Assembly (NCBI GenBank): GCA_029721435.1
Contig: CM056580.1
Location: 70,271,367 to 70,335,366 of the forward strand
Direction of reading: 5' to 3'
Source of the DNA: Gymnothorax reevesii
Taxonomy: Eukaryota; Chordata; Actinopteri; Anguilliformes; Muraenidae
Length of the DNA stretch: 64,000 nucleotides
In this document: positions 52,986-64,000 of the stretch, piece by piece
Layout: each line of letters starts with the position of its first letter
How positions within the stretch are numbered: the stretch's first letter is position 1
Made by a program: the position numbers and the translations under genes
Notes under the pieces: model-generated
What the model was told of the DNA's origin: nothing
The model's input: the letters and a program-made list of their open reading frames with translations, nothing else
Databases searched by the model: none

Positions 52986-54151
52986 TATATCCTCCTCGTT
53001 TCAGGCCTCATCATTAGTTTTAAATTATCACACACGTATTTCTCAACTGCTCTAAATATCTTTGCATGTTGCAATCGCTGTGTGATGGATTGAGTGCGAG
53101 GACCACATGTGTTTGTTTCTGTGCTGTCCCTGGGACCACAGAATCTCTGCTATCAACTTTCAAAATGGAAATGAAGGCAATGAGAGAACCAGCAGGTTTT
53201 AATGAAAAACATAACAGGCTGTCAGTAGTAAGATGGCTGACATTATTCTGGAAAGAATTCTGAATAGTAAAATTGTGATTAATGTCTGATGAATGTGCTT
53301 TGATGCCGGTTCTGGTCCACTGCAGGGCAAAAGAGTGCAAACATACCACACTCTGTGAATCACACTTGCACATTGCTGGCCAGAAATGTAAGGATTTCAG
53401 AACAACTGGACAACAAATTTGGGATTAATGAAGCAGCCATTCTGTAGTTCCTGGATGACAGATGGAAGGACCGATGGCAATAATTGTAACTGCTCAGAGT
53501 CACTCAGTGTGCAGCCAGTGTTTTGGAAACTGGGTTTTACTCCAGGTCTTGTTCTGATTTTGGGAGGGTGATTGTGGCCTCCTGAGTAATCTCTGTGTAA
53601 AAGACATAATGAGTGATAGAACCTCTACCTCAGGCCCTCTCAATAAGTTTTTAATGAGGTCCCATATTTCACTGACCCGATATAACCCGTATGGACTGTT
53701 TCACCACATTTGGACAACGGTCATCGACGAGGCCACTTTGAGGGCGTTTATGCCCCCATAAAAAATCAGCAGCTCCTGCCTGATCTCCATAATTTAGTTA
53801 TATATTGTACACTTTGACTTGTTTAACGTTAAGGAGTTAATCTTTTAGAGAGAAAGCAGAAATCTACTGTATGAAAGCCTGAGTGCTCTCAGATATGAGA
53901 ACCCGCCCTCTCCTCTCCCATGGAGCTCACCCTTCAGTCTAGGAACCAGTAAACGTGGGAGTGTACCCTTTCCCTCGACTTTGACCTGGGGAGGTCTTAT
54001 GGTCTGGTCCTTATGCCAGCATTGGACTTAAGCTGAGGCTGACGTTTGAGCACTGGTAGGTTTGGTACTGGGTGCCTAAGCCCTTGAGAGATTCCTCTGA
54101 GTTAAACAAGCCCCCAGGAGTACACGGCCCCAGAGGCTCTGCCTTACATGC
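52986..54151. other. Spacer: nothing recognised
   Basis: No exon or repeat family recognised. Confidence 0.3.
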
Positions 54152-54732
54152 ACAGTACTGTGAAGAAGTATTTGTTCCCTTCCAAATTTTTCCTATTTTT
54201 GCTTGTTATATTAGAACATTTTGTTTAATCTAACTAATTTTAATATAAGACAAAAACAATGCAAGTAAAGACAAAATGCAGCTTTTAAATGATAGTCTGG
54301 GTTCTTTTGTTACACCCTGGATGAGTTGTTGATGTGTTCTTGGGGGAACTTTGGTCAGCCAGTCACTCCTGGGAAGCTTTACCACATTTTTTTTTTCTTT
54401 TTTTATTTGTAGATAATTGCTTTCTCCATGGTTCACTGGAGTCCCTGAGCCTTGGACATAGCTTTAAAATCCTGTCCAGACTTGCAGACGTCCGCAGCTT
54501 TGTTTCTTATCTATTTTAGAATTTCTTTTGACCACAGCATCTTATGCTGCTTGTTTCCTACTTCACATTGCCCGGCAGCTTCAAGTTAAGTGATGTTTAG
54601 ATTTAGAAGGTTTCCAGTAATCATGCCTGGGTGTGTCTGGTGAAAGTAAACCAAATTATCAATAAAATTTCTTTAATTGGTTGATGTAGTGTCAAAGGGG
54701 TAATTACTTTTTCACGTAGGGCCAGGTAGGGT
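54152..54732 (-). mobile_element. Decayed non-autonomous DNA transposon
   Basis: Ends resemble inverted copies (GTGAAGAAGTATTTGTTCCC and GGGGTAATTACTTTTTCAC) of the fish family ending AGGGCCAGGTAGG. The interior contains AAATGCAGCTTTTAAATGAT from that family. No frame remains. Confidence 0.55.
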
Positions 54733-55445
54733 AGGATAGGTTTTTTGCTTTGATAAATGAAACCGCTATGCAACGCCTTAAGGCCTAACACCCCCTAGCG
54801 CTAACATGGGCATAATTGGATTTACAACGTTGTACATTAGTCAGTGTATTTAATAATTTACTAATATACAATTAGAAAAAGATGTCAATATCAGCAACCA
54901 GGACCATGATTTGGGGAGCTCGGCTTTAATAAACAGAAATGCACTGTGAGTATTAGTGGCATTCATCTACCTTTCTAGACCAGCCAGAATTTCTGGAGTT
55001 GTATTTTTGGTATTTGTGTTCTGTTGTATTCTATTCTATCTGGCCTGGAAACTAAATGGGGGTGGATGGACAGACATATGGACAGCGGGATGGAGTGAAG
55101 TATGAAATGACACATCTATAGAGTAAGATGTATCTATGTATTAAATTCCGTTGAGAAATACTGAACAGTAAAGGAGTTCTGGCTGGGAAAAGAAGCAGGA
55201 TGGACGGATAGCTTGGACAGCTGGACGGCACCTCATCCACCCCACCTCATGCCCGGGTTATAACGGAAATTAATCTCTTTGCTCGTAAATTGTACTGATA
55301 AAGAGGTGGTTCAATTGATTCTGTGAAAGCCATTCATGAATTTCTAAAAAAATAACAATGTCAAAAAAATTTCAACATATTGGAAACTGGTACACTGCAA
55401 CCTAAGAACTAGTCACTTTGTGTTCTGATTTTAAATGGCCCGACC
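54733..55445. other. Spacer: nothing recognised
   Basis: No exon or repeat family recognised. Confidence 0.3.
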
Positions 55446-55700
55446 ATGGGCTTTATTTTAACAATCTGAGTGCATGGTCTGAAACTTGTGGCGCAAGTGC
55501 ATTTCGGGTGTGTCAAAATCCATTTTTGCTAGTTTAACGGTGGGTTATCAGGGTGCAAAGTAAGACGCAAGGTGCAAAGCGGTCATACTTCACTAATCAT
55601 AGGCATGTTTTTGGGCATTATATGAAATAAAGCAATCAGAGTGTAATTTCCCATCCCCTTTAAAAGCCAGATACCTTTGCACCTTGACAAACTGCTGTTG
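55446..55700 (+). repeat. MITE fragment, one end
   Basis: Carries ATGGGCTTTATTTTAACAAT and GCATGGTCTGAAAC, then GGCGCAAGTGCA and TTTTGCTAGTTTAACGG. This is one end of a well-known fish MITE family; the other end is missing here. A second fragment lies at 58.89-59.11 kb. Confidence 0.55.
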
Positions 55701-55961
55701 TAAGGACCGGATTTTCCAAGTCGTGGGAAAGGCAGCTCCTTACAGAGATGGGTCAACTTTTGTGCAAGGTGAAGGCGCACAAGCACACCACTTCTGAAAC
55801 CTGAGCTATGTAATGTCCAAAAATTGTTAACTAATAAATATATTTTCAAATATTGTTCAATTTTTAAAAAAATCATATTTACGCTACTGTTACCAGTTGA
55901 ATAATATACAGAACGAGTGAAATAAAGATGCTTCTGCTTTATTGACAGTGAGGCTTGGAGA

Positions 55962-57007
55962 TAGCCTGGAATCCATCCATATCAAGCTTTGGTCGCTCCC
56001 AACGGTCACTTGTTTATATGTCTGGCCTCAGTCGGCAGGCCAGCGTTTGACTTTCAAATATCCGCACAAAATCCATACAAGATCTGTGATTGGCTCACAG
56101 TCGCAAGGGTACCCCGCCCCTTTCGATAGACTTAAAAATAAATAAAATACTACAGTTTTGCATTAAACGGAAGTCCCGCCTCCCAGCTCATGTTTATACA
56201 AATATTCATCTGAGTGGCAGCAGAGTCTCTGGGCAATGAATGACACGGGAGGCGGGTCTTCCGTTGAATGCGCAAGCTTACTTGAAGCATAACTGTGGTA
56301 TATTATTATTGTTAGCGAAAAATAACCGCATTTCTAGAGTTCTGAGGATTCGAGTGGACAAAGCAGACTTTGATTATTCTGGATGATGCGTTGGGCGATG
56401 GTTTGAAAGTTTGTCCACGGACGTTTTGTGGAGTTTTCCCCTTGCTACTGGCTGACCCCATTTGCTTCTTTGCTTTCTTTTTCAAAACTCTCCAGCGGCC
56501 ATAAAGTTGCGCCAGGTGAAGAACAACTTTGTTCGTTCAAGACATCTAATGGTGAGTAATTGATATCCAAATTATAGTTTTTGGGTGGAGAATCACTTTA
56601 ATCTAGCTGATGCAATCATGCTCTTCGAGCTATAGGTAATGCCAATTACAGTGAAATACGTTATGTAATTTGAGTATTATTTAATTTAGCCTTTATTATA
56701 CTGGGGAATGCCACGGAAATAAACAAAATGCAGATATGTATGAGTAAACGCAAGCAACCACAATCTAATTTTTAAGCTCATGTCAGATAACGTTCACGAA
56801 TGCCGTTGCTGGCCAGCTAACTCATATTCGATGGTGGTTCTTACCAAAAGGTCATCCAATCAGCCAAGAGCAGAAAACATGAATATTCATATATTCACTT
56901 CATTAATGGCGTAAGGGCTAAACGCTGGCTATACGACTGAGGCCAGCCTGATATCAGTCCGTGACGTTGGGAGCAACCAGCAATTGATATGTATGGATTC
57001 CAGACTA
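55962..57007. mobile_element. DNA element with about 95-bp inverted ends
   Basis: TAGCCTGGAATCCATCCATA at the left is matched by TATGTATGGATTCCAGACTA at the right; pairing goes on through GCTCCCAACG and GCTGGCCTCAGTCG. No transposase frame. It hosts a smaller palindrome at 56166-56265. Confidence 0.65.
56166..56265. repeat. Small palindromic insert
   Basis: AACGGAAGTCCCGCCTCCC and GGGAGGCGGGTCTTCCGTT are inverted arms around about 60 bases. Confidence 0.7.
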
Positions 57008-57340
57008 CTTGGAGGCAAGTTAATCAAACTCAATGACATAAGAACAAAAAATTATTGGTGAATTTCAGATTGTTCACATCTCATCCTTGAAGGTCACGTC
57101 AGATGTCTGTAAGAAACTTGGATTAACTATTGTATAGACTGTAACCATCTGTAATTTCATCAGTCACTTCAATGCTCATAAAGGTCCACATTATACGGTT
57201 GCTTCATCTGGCAATCCCACAAATCATAATAAGAACATTTCAAACGAAATACTGAGATGTGTATTTGAAAGCAAAAACGGGATAGATTGATTGCTGGTAT
57301 TGCTTTCAAGGGTCAGTTCGGTTCAAAATTTATTTTGAGA
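57008..57340. other. Spacer: nothing recognised
   Basis: No exon or repeat family recognised. Confidence 0.3.
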
Positions 57341-58200
57341 TACACAACCGATCAAAAGTTTGGGATCACTTGCAAATTTCTTTGTTTACCAAAGAAAAAT
57401 ACATTTTCATGCATTTCACAAACGATTAAAATTAATCAGATGATTTTCAAAGAATGGTCTACAATTTTGCATAAAGGCCTATGATCAGCAACTGTCAGTC
57501 CTCTGCATCAATCTCCTGGTATGGCTGCTAATCCAAGTTAAGCATTTTATAAGGCTAATTGATTATTAGAAAACCCTTCTGCAAATGTGTTGCACAGCTG
57601 AAAACCGTTGAACTAATAAGGGAGCGCAAAAGGGAGCATGGCATTCTTGAGGTTGGTTCAGTACCTGAAGCATCAGCTGTTGTTTGCTTGTTTACAGGCT
57701 CAAAATGGCCAGAAAGAAAGAACTTCCTTTAGCGACCCGTCAGTCTATTGTTGTGCTTAGAAAAGAGGGCTATTCAATGCGAGAAATTGAAAACTTAAAT
57801 GCTGTCAACTACTCCCTTCAGGGAGCAGCAGAAACTGGCACTAACAAGGACAGAAAAAGGAGTGGGAGGCCCCGATGCACAACTGTGCAAAAAGACAAAT
57901 ATCTGAGAGGTAGTTTAAGACAAAGACGCCTCACAGGTTGTCAACTATCAGCTGCGCTAAATAGTTCCCGTCAAACACCAGCTTCAGTATCAACAGAGAA
58001 GGTGGGTTTTTTTTTTTTTGATGAAGGCATAGTTTGAAGTACATATTCATCATTTTCCATTAAAATCATTATTTCTAACTCAGAGAAGGTTAGCATGTTC
58101 TGTTCATTTGCTATATTTCCTATTCAGACTAATTTCATGTGTGTTTCCATGGAAAACAAGAAAATTTCCAAGTGATCCCAAACTTTTGTGCGGTAATGTA
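57341..58200 (+). mobile_element. Internally deleted Tc1 element
   Basis: Inverted ends GATCAAAAGTTTGGGATCACT and AGTGATCCCAAACTTTTGTG with TA at both borders (57341, 58199). At 860 bp it is about half the usual length. It holds an N-terminal transposase fragment and the 3' flank of the family, with the catalytic middle deleted. Confidence 0.82.
57705..58037 (+). pseudogene. Tc1 transposase, N-terminal fragment
   Basis: From ATG 57705: MARKKELPLATRQSIVVLR, then YSMREIENLNAVNYSLQ and RKRSGRPRCTTVQKDKYLRG. It has the paired-type DNA-binding region and GRPR linker of Tc1 transposases. A few residues are missing in the first helix-turn-helix compared with relatives. The frame runs out after VSTEKVG into a T-run. 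The DDE domain is gone. Confidence 0.78.
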
Positions 58201-58884
58201 ATTGTGTTACTCAAATGTCTCAGGTGCCCAAATCACTCTATACTGAGTAACAAAGGAAACAAAAATTTATACAAGACTGAGAAGAAACTAAGAATGTGTG
58301 TAATGATTATTTTCAAAATCTCAGTTATTTATAGGTCATGTTCATTCACTCTCATTTACTCACATTTCTCATGCGAGTACATTAACTAACTTGCGTTTCC
58401 TATTTTCGATTCAGCAGAAATTCATGCAATATTAAGCATGATATGATAAGATGTCCTGAATAATTTGTGAATACCTTAATGTGTAATCTTGCATGCTTAA
58501 TTGCAAATCACCTGGATGTTGATAGACTACGTTCTGTCACAATTAAATAAATTAGTATAAATAAAATTAAATTATTATGTAAATTATAAATTAAATAAAT
58601 TAGTACATTCAAAGAGCATTGTGTGATCGCACATCCAGTTGCACAGATCACGGATGTGCAAAAGATCAGACTCACCATTTATGACATCTATTTTTTAAAT
58701 ATCTTGTTTTTTTCAATAATATTCATTCACATTGTGATTGTTCTATTTTTAATTGCTTGCATTCTGGCGCGTTGCTGTTCGTCCCTGTGTGTAATAGGCC
58801 GTGGGTACGTTCATTGTGCACTGGCCCACAAAAGCACATAATCCTGTCTGAATAATGTGCCCTTAAAATAGCAGTTAAAACTGA
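58201..58884. other. Spacer: nothing recognised
   Basis: AT-rich, no gene recognised. Confidence 0.3.
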
Positions 58885-59110
58885 CTATTGACTTTAAACC
58901 AGGTTTTTGTAGGTCAATGGCACAAGAGCTTTATGCTACCTCAATATAGCAACAAGCTAGCATAGCACTTGACCACACCTCATTTTAAGACCAACACGCC
59001 CATAGGTGCTCAATTTAGTGCAAAAGCATTCACTATTCTGGCAGAGTGGATTCTGGACGGGAGAATGGTATCTGCGCCAATCGTAAAGTAGCAAAGACAC
59101 TTGTGTTACA
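58885..59110 (-). repeat. MITE interior fragment, same family as 55.45 kb
   Basis: Includes GACCACACCTCATTTTAAGA and CCAACACGCCCATAGG, text I associate with the interior of the family whose end is at 55446. Confidence 0.4.
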
Positions 59111-61467
59111 CTTAACGCTGGGTGTAAGATAGAGGGCCATGACTGAAAACCTCCATCAATTATTTTTCTTTTTTCCACTCCACAGTCTGGTTTTTGTTAT
59201 GTGTTTTATGGGCTTGTGATATCATGTAAATTCTTTTGACCTGTAAGCTTCTGGCATGGTGGCAACACTATGGTCTTATATTTCTAGAATTGGTTTCTGA
59301 TGTTCACGGCTTCAGTGGGTTGGAGTACTTCACATAAATTTCAGTGTCAGGGAGTATTAATGAATTTCATGAGACAATAAACACATATGCGGTCGCTGAC
59401 CAGTTTTTAAGTAACAGCGGTCTGTTATTGGAAAGGACCTGATTTTTCCTCCTTAACAGCTTAAATTCCTGGACAATTTTAGGGTTTTTTGCCTATGCTT
59501 ACTTGTACACTATGTTGATTTGGTTTGCCAGCCACATATATATACAATAATGTTTGAATTGAGACCTTGGTCTGGCCTGACCATTTCAATCCAGTGAAGC
59601 CACCGTCTCGTTTGTGGAAATGGCTTGATATGATGTGTGGTCAGTGACATGACTTATTATCCTGCTTGAGATTCATTTGAAAAAGGTTTGTCTTCGCTTA
59701 TAATGTCAACAATGCTTCACATTTGAATAACAAGTGCCAAGACAATCTTGTTGCACCTCCAAAGCTAGCAGCACTCCAAATAATAGGCAGAACAGGTCCA
59801 TGATATCATACAATTTGCACCTAATTATAAAACGGTTGCTTCCCATTCTTGATTGTGATTGGCTGAGCCGCATTCCATGCCGGTATAAAATCACTGTAAC
59901 CCACTGTATTCTGAGGCAGACCGCAGCACAAAATATCCCTGCGCGCAACCACCTACTCGGCGATGAACTGGCTCGTTAGATTACGTCTGTTTCAAGACTT
60001 TTAGATCACTATTTCAAGGTAGCGAAGTTTAGCCTTCCAACCTGCTAACCAGTTGGCTATCTATCTAGCTAGTTAGTGCATTACAGAGTTCGATATCATT
60101 TTGGCTTGCTAGCTACGTTGCTAACTAGCTCCCTTTTTCAATATTAGCGATAAATTGATGATTTTTTTTTTTTGTTGTGTGTTTATTTTATGGGCGATGT
60201 ATAGGGTAACCACATCCATTGTAGTGAATGCTAGCTAGTTGACAAGCTGGCTAACAAACTTATGCACAATTCAACATATTTTCCTGGACACTGGCAAGTG
60301 TGGAGGACAAAAATCAAGCTTGTTCCCTACTCTCGCTGTTGGTTGTAATGATATGGCCGATCGGTGCGAGTTGAGAACAAGGAAACTCGAAAACCGAAAG
60401 GAACATAATTGTTTAACGAGGCTTTAGGGAGACCGAAGGAGACATTAGAACTGGTCTGCTTTCATAGTGTATCTACATTAACGAGCCCAAATAGCCAGAT
60501 GTGACATAATGGCGCTAGATGAAAAGGCAATCTTAGCGTCTGTGTTGCTTGCCGACCATTCTGTCCTCTCTATCTTGCTTGGTGGACGAACGAATAGTTC
60601 TCAATTTTACTGTTGCATTATTAAGAATAAATTGATTATTTTTCTATTTCTATCACTTAGAACGCCCCTCCGCCGTTATAAAATCACTGTAACCCACTGC
60701 TTTTCGTGGCTTATTCCTTTATTCTACCCCAACAATTTGCATGTCCGGGCAGTAATTGAGATTACTTTGACCAAGTGGCATAGTTTGCAAATACTGCTTT
60801 TGATATTGTGCCCAATAGCCTCAGCTTCCTGTTTTTAACTGAAAGAAGTGGAATCTAATATGCTGTCGTAACCCCTGCACATCAAGAGTCATTCAGATTG
60901 TGTGGTTAACAATTGCATACTTATAACTCACCATTTTTGTGAACAACTGTTCTTGAACATTAACGACCATTCTGGTAGCTTTTTGAAGTCTGCCTATTCT
61001 GTCTTTCAGATACTGGAAACATCATCTCTGGCACCAGTAATCGTGTCATGATTAACGGCAGTAAAGTCCCGTGGAGAGGTATTGTCCAGCTGGACAAATA
61101 ATTAATCCATTTCAATGATCTGAAGTTCAATAGTTTGCTATTTAGAGGAGTAGGATATTTTTGTTGACAGGCAGGTATACTACATAAAATGACTGGCATG
61201 TGTAGCTTCATGAATTACAAAATGCTATGTATTCTTGTCTTGTGTGATATTACAACATAGAAAGGTTAACTCTTAGGAACATGAAATGCAAACTAGAGTT
61301 TGTAATTAATGCCAACTAAGCTTTAAAGTAATCTGTTAGTAATGAGGTCCCTAATTGACAAGGACCTCATTCGAAATATGCAAAGCAAAGTGATTGGTGA
61401 AGTGATTTAAATTGAATACCATTAATTTGATACGGCCTGCTGAATAAGAAATACAATAGCTTTTGAC
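59111..61467. other. Spacer with a 23-bp direct repeat
   Basis: TATAAAATCACTGTAACCCA followed by CTG occurs at 59884 and 60677 in the same orientation. GC content rises locally. No exon was confirmed. Confidence 0.4.
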
Positions 61468-62832
61468 CATAGACTGTATAAAAAGATGGACGAAGCAACC
61501 ATGACGTCACCCATTGGTTTCAGCATACCATTTAGGAAGCAACGATTTTGGCAATTTGAATAGCGCCATTTTGTGATTTTGGAACCGTATGTAATTCCTA
61601 TTGGACGAGAGCGTGAATTGAAGATCCACGGAGGAGCGAGGGGTGGATCTGGGGGAGGATCTGACCGTATCAGACAAGGACCAGAGGATAGCCACGCCCA
61701 TAAAGCATATTCTGGTTTATCCTTCATTCTAGTCTATTTGGGACCATAATTTACAAAAATTAACATCATGATATATCGAAGGAGACTTGAAACTTGGAAT
61801 AGATACTATGAAGTTAAGGGGTGATCTGAGTTTAAATGAAAAATGACACCAGGAGACAACTCAGAATTAATCTAAAGAGGGTATATGTAAGAACCACCAA
61901 AAAAGATAAAAGTCGGCATTTTTCTGTTTATGCAGTTGCCATGGCAACCAAGCAAGCTCATTAAATATGAAGAAACGTTCTGGCACCAATTCCTCTTTAC
62001 TCTATGATAGAATTCAGTTTTTCTTTCATCATTTAAAAGCCATTGCTTATCCAAATGCGATGAGATAAACTGGGCAAAGATTGGCTATCAGTTTTGTGAT
62101 TGTGGGGCATTTTACTCAAATTTTGAAATTATTTTGCGCAGAATCTGACGAATACTCAAAATATGCCAAGTATGTAACAGATAGGCAACATTTCCCTACG
62201 TCATTGCATTTCTGATGAAGTAAAGTACCTGCAGCCCAAATTTCATTGATTTTCAATGATAAATAAAAAAGTTATGGCTGCCTCAAACATGAGAAACGTG
62301 GAAAAAGTAATACCTCAGGAAATCAATGGAAAATGCATTAGACCATTAGACATTGCATTAGAAAATGCATAAGACATTGAAAAGTTAAGTTCAGTTTTTA
62401 ATCCTTGTAGCAATTTGTGATTATTATAGGTGGGTAATTATGGAATATTTTTATTAAAATTTTTTTTTTTTTAAATCATCAAATTTTGCCCATTTAACCC
62501 CAGATCACCCCTTAAAGCTATAGTATACGATTTGAAAGTTTGATCATTATTAATAACCTCATTTAGATGGTGGTTTTGGTGCTATAGTACAATCTACGCA
62601 ATGTGAAGAGCAAAAAAAACGAAAAAAATCCATTCACTCTCGTGGCTGCAGAGACGTTGACCAATATACAACGTCTTTCTCCTACTCTCATCCAATCCCC
62701 TCGCTGTAGTTGACACTCCCCCAAGAGCTTGCTCTGACTCCCCGTGCTCCACGTTCCGCCAAGTCCCCGCCCCCTTCTGTGATATAAACTTTCTGCAACA
62801 AGCAAGTAGTGGAATAGCAGCTTAGCAACAAG

Positions 62833-63125
62833 TGCTAGAAGAATGGAAAAGAAAGACAGCGACAGCAGCAAGCGGCCCCTGCTTGCCCTACCGGCAAAAG
62901 TTGGGAGAAAGCGTAAGTGCAGAGGAAAAGGCAGAGAAGAAGAGGAAATGTGACCAACACAGGACTGAAAGCCAAGTAAACATCAGGTCATCCATTCACC
63001 GCTGGAGGAAGATCCAGGAGGATTTGGGCCTGAAAACTGATGATGATACAGCAGACTTTTTGTTGAACAGGTTGGTAATTTTTTACGTTTTTTGTGTGAG
63101 TTGTTACATAAATAACTTTATATAA
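62833..63125 (+). CDS. Coding-like segment inside the Kolobok-like element
   Basis: The frame reads ESVSAEEKAEKKRKCDQHRT, then RWRKIQEDLGLKTDDDTADF and LLNR, followed by a likely donor (CAG, GTTGGTAAT) near 63070. Similar RWR..LGLKTD.E.A.FLL segments start many uncharacterised fish transposon-linked proteins (from memory). The rest of such a gene is not visible. Function unknown. Confidence 0.35.
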
Positions 63126-63636
63126 GTCTATGACAATGCTGGCATATGACTGTAAACGCTGCCAGTCATTTTCTGTGTCGACAGACGGCGTCGGAACGTT
63201 AGCAGTTTATTTCTAGCATTGTAAACTAGCATTGCTATCATTAGTGTTGTGCCTGAATGCATTCAATGAACTCATGAACTCGTTCATGTGTATTTCCAAT
63301 TGATGAATGTCATTGTGAACTTGTTCATGGTGGTGTTTGTGAACGGTGCGCTCTCTTACTGATGCAGAAACCCCAGCTAAAACACACCGCAAACATCCCA
63401 GTGATTGAGAAAAGCAAATATTTTATATTTGACCAGATGTTCTTGTTCATTTATGTGGAATAAATATTGCGCTGTGGAACTGTTGTGGTATTATCATTAG
63501 CGAGACTTTCATGACTATCATGACACCCTTCACTAAATATCAGCCAGCTTGTTGCTCTGGTAGAGGGGGTGTGTCTGGGAGTCTCCTCGCGGATGGCCAT
63601 GTGTGCTCGGTGGGAAGGATCAGGGAGCACAGAAGG

Positions 63637-63641
63637 GAGGG

Positions 63642-63672
<31 letters not shown>
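63637..63672 (+). repeat. (GT)n microsatellite
   Basis: About 15 GT units inside the Kolobok-like element. Confidence 0.95.
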
Positions 63673-63674
<2 letters not shown>

Positions 63675-64000
63675 CAGGATGCTTTTTTCAAATTTTTCTC
63701 AACATCTCAATCTTTCTCAACTGATTCTCAGATCATATACTACAGCTTTAAGTGGAAAATTATTATTGAAATAATAAATCAGATGGGAAATTAGGGTCAT
63801 TTTCCTTTAGACTTCTATGGCATTGAACCTCTTTCTGCAACCATCTACATCGTCATCTGCTGGCCATTAAATAGAATGCAATTTTTAGAGATTTCAGCAT
63901 TGGCCTCACTTTTCAGACCCGGGTGCTGCGTCCATCTTTTTATACAGTCTATGCTTTTGACTGTGTTGGTATTGTTTTCCTCCTGTCACATTATTTACAT

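Larger units (their letters stand above)
62512..63751. mobile_element. Kolobok-like element with TTAA target sites
   Basis: TTAA at both borders (62512-62515, 63748-63751) with inverted ends AGCTATAGTATACGATTTGA and TCAGATCATATACTACAGCT. TTAA with AG-starting ends fits Kolobok better than piggyBac, whose ends normally start CC. It carries a coding-like segment (62833-63080) and a (GT)n run. Confidence 0.7.
61468..63953. mobile_element. hAT-like element with 8-bp target duplication
   Basis: Inverted ends CATAGACTGTATAAAAAGAT and ATCTTTTTATACAGTCTATG. The flanks CTTTTGAC at 61460-61467 and 63954-63961 are identical, an 8-bp duplication typical of hAT elements. No hAT transposase frame, so non-autonomous. 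A Kolobok-like element has inserted into it. Confidence 0.85.

Overview
The window reads as nuclear DNA from a ray-finned fish, most likely a teleost. It has spliced vertebrate genes with canonical GT-AG introns and a dense load of transposon families typical of fish genomes (Tc1/mariner, Harbinger, hAT, Kolobok-like, DIRS, Gmr1-type Gypsy, a tRNA-derived SINE and an RTE-like tail family). The species cannot be named from the sequence. No bacterial, organellar, rRNA, tRNA or CRISPR features were seen.

Two host genes can be rebuilt exon by exon, both on the minus strand. GOT1L1 (a cytosolic aspartate aminotransferase-like protein) runs from about 11.38 kb down to about 0.57 kb in eight exons, with matching splice phases across the first seven junctions. 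Its reading frame is kept, but the lysine that holds pyridoxal phosphate and several other cofactor residues are replaced, so it looks like a pseudoenzyme. NPM2 (nucleoplasmin, the egg histone chaperone) runs from 28.31 kb down to about 23.27 kb. It has a clear start exon and three core exons; a short, uncertain tail follows, and no acidic tract or nuclear localisation signal was found.

The rest is mostly mobile DNA. At 13.0-21.0 kb a complete 6.06-kb Gypsy-class element (499/500-bp LTRs, 4-bp target duplication, one 1604-codon ORF, integrase placed before reverse transcriptase) sits in a Tc1/mariner relic, itself between Harbinger-like ends. At 40.28-46.23 kb a complete DIRS tyrosine-recombinase retrotransposon carries inverted terminal repeats, an internal complementary region that matches both outer ends, and gag, RT-RNase H and recombinase frames. 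A 2.4-kb foldback element fills most of NPM2 intron 1. At 61.5-64.0 kb a TTAA-flanked Kolobok-like element is nested in a hAT-like element with a perfect 8-bp target duplication.

A 1-kb tetranucleotide array (21.23-22.22 kb), several MITEs and small hairpins fill other gaps. From 46 kb to the end no host exon was recognised. A few candidate exons on the minus strand between 31 and 38 kb are reported at low confidence.
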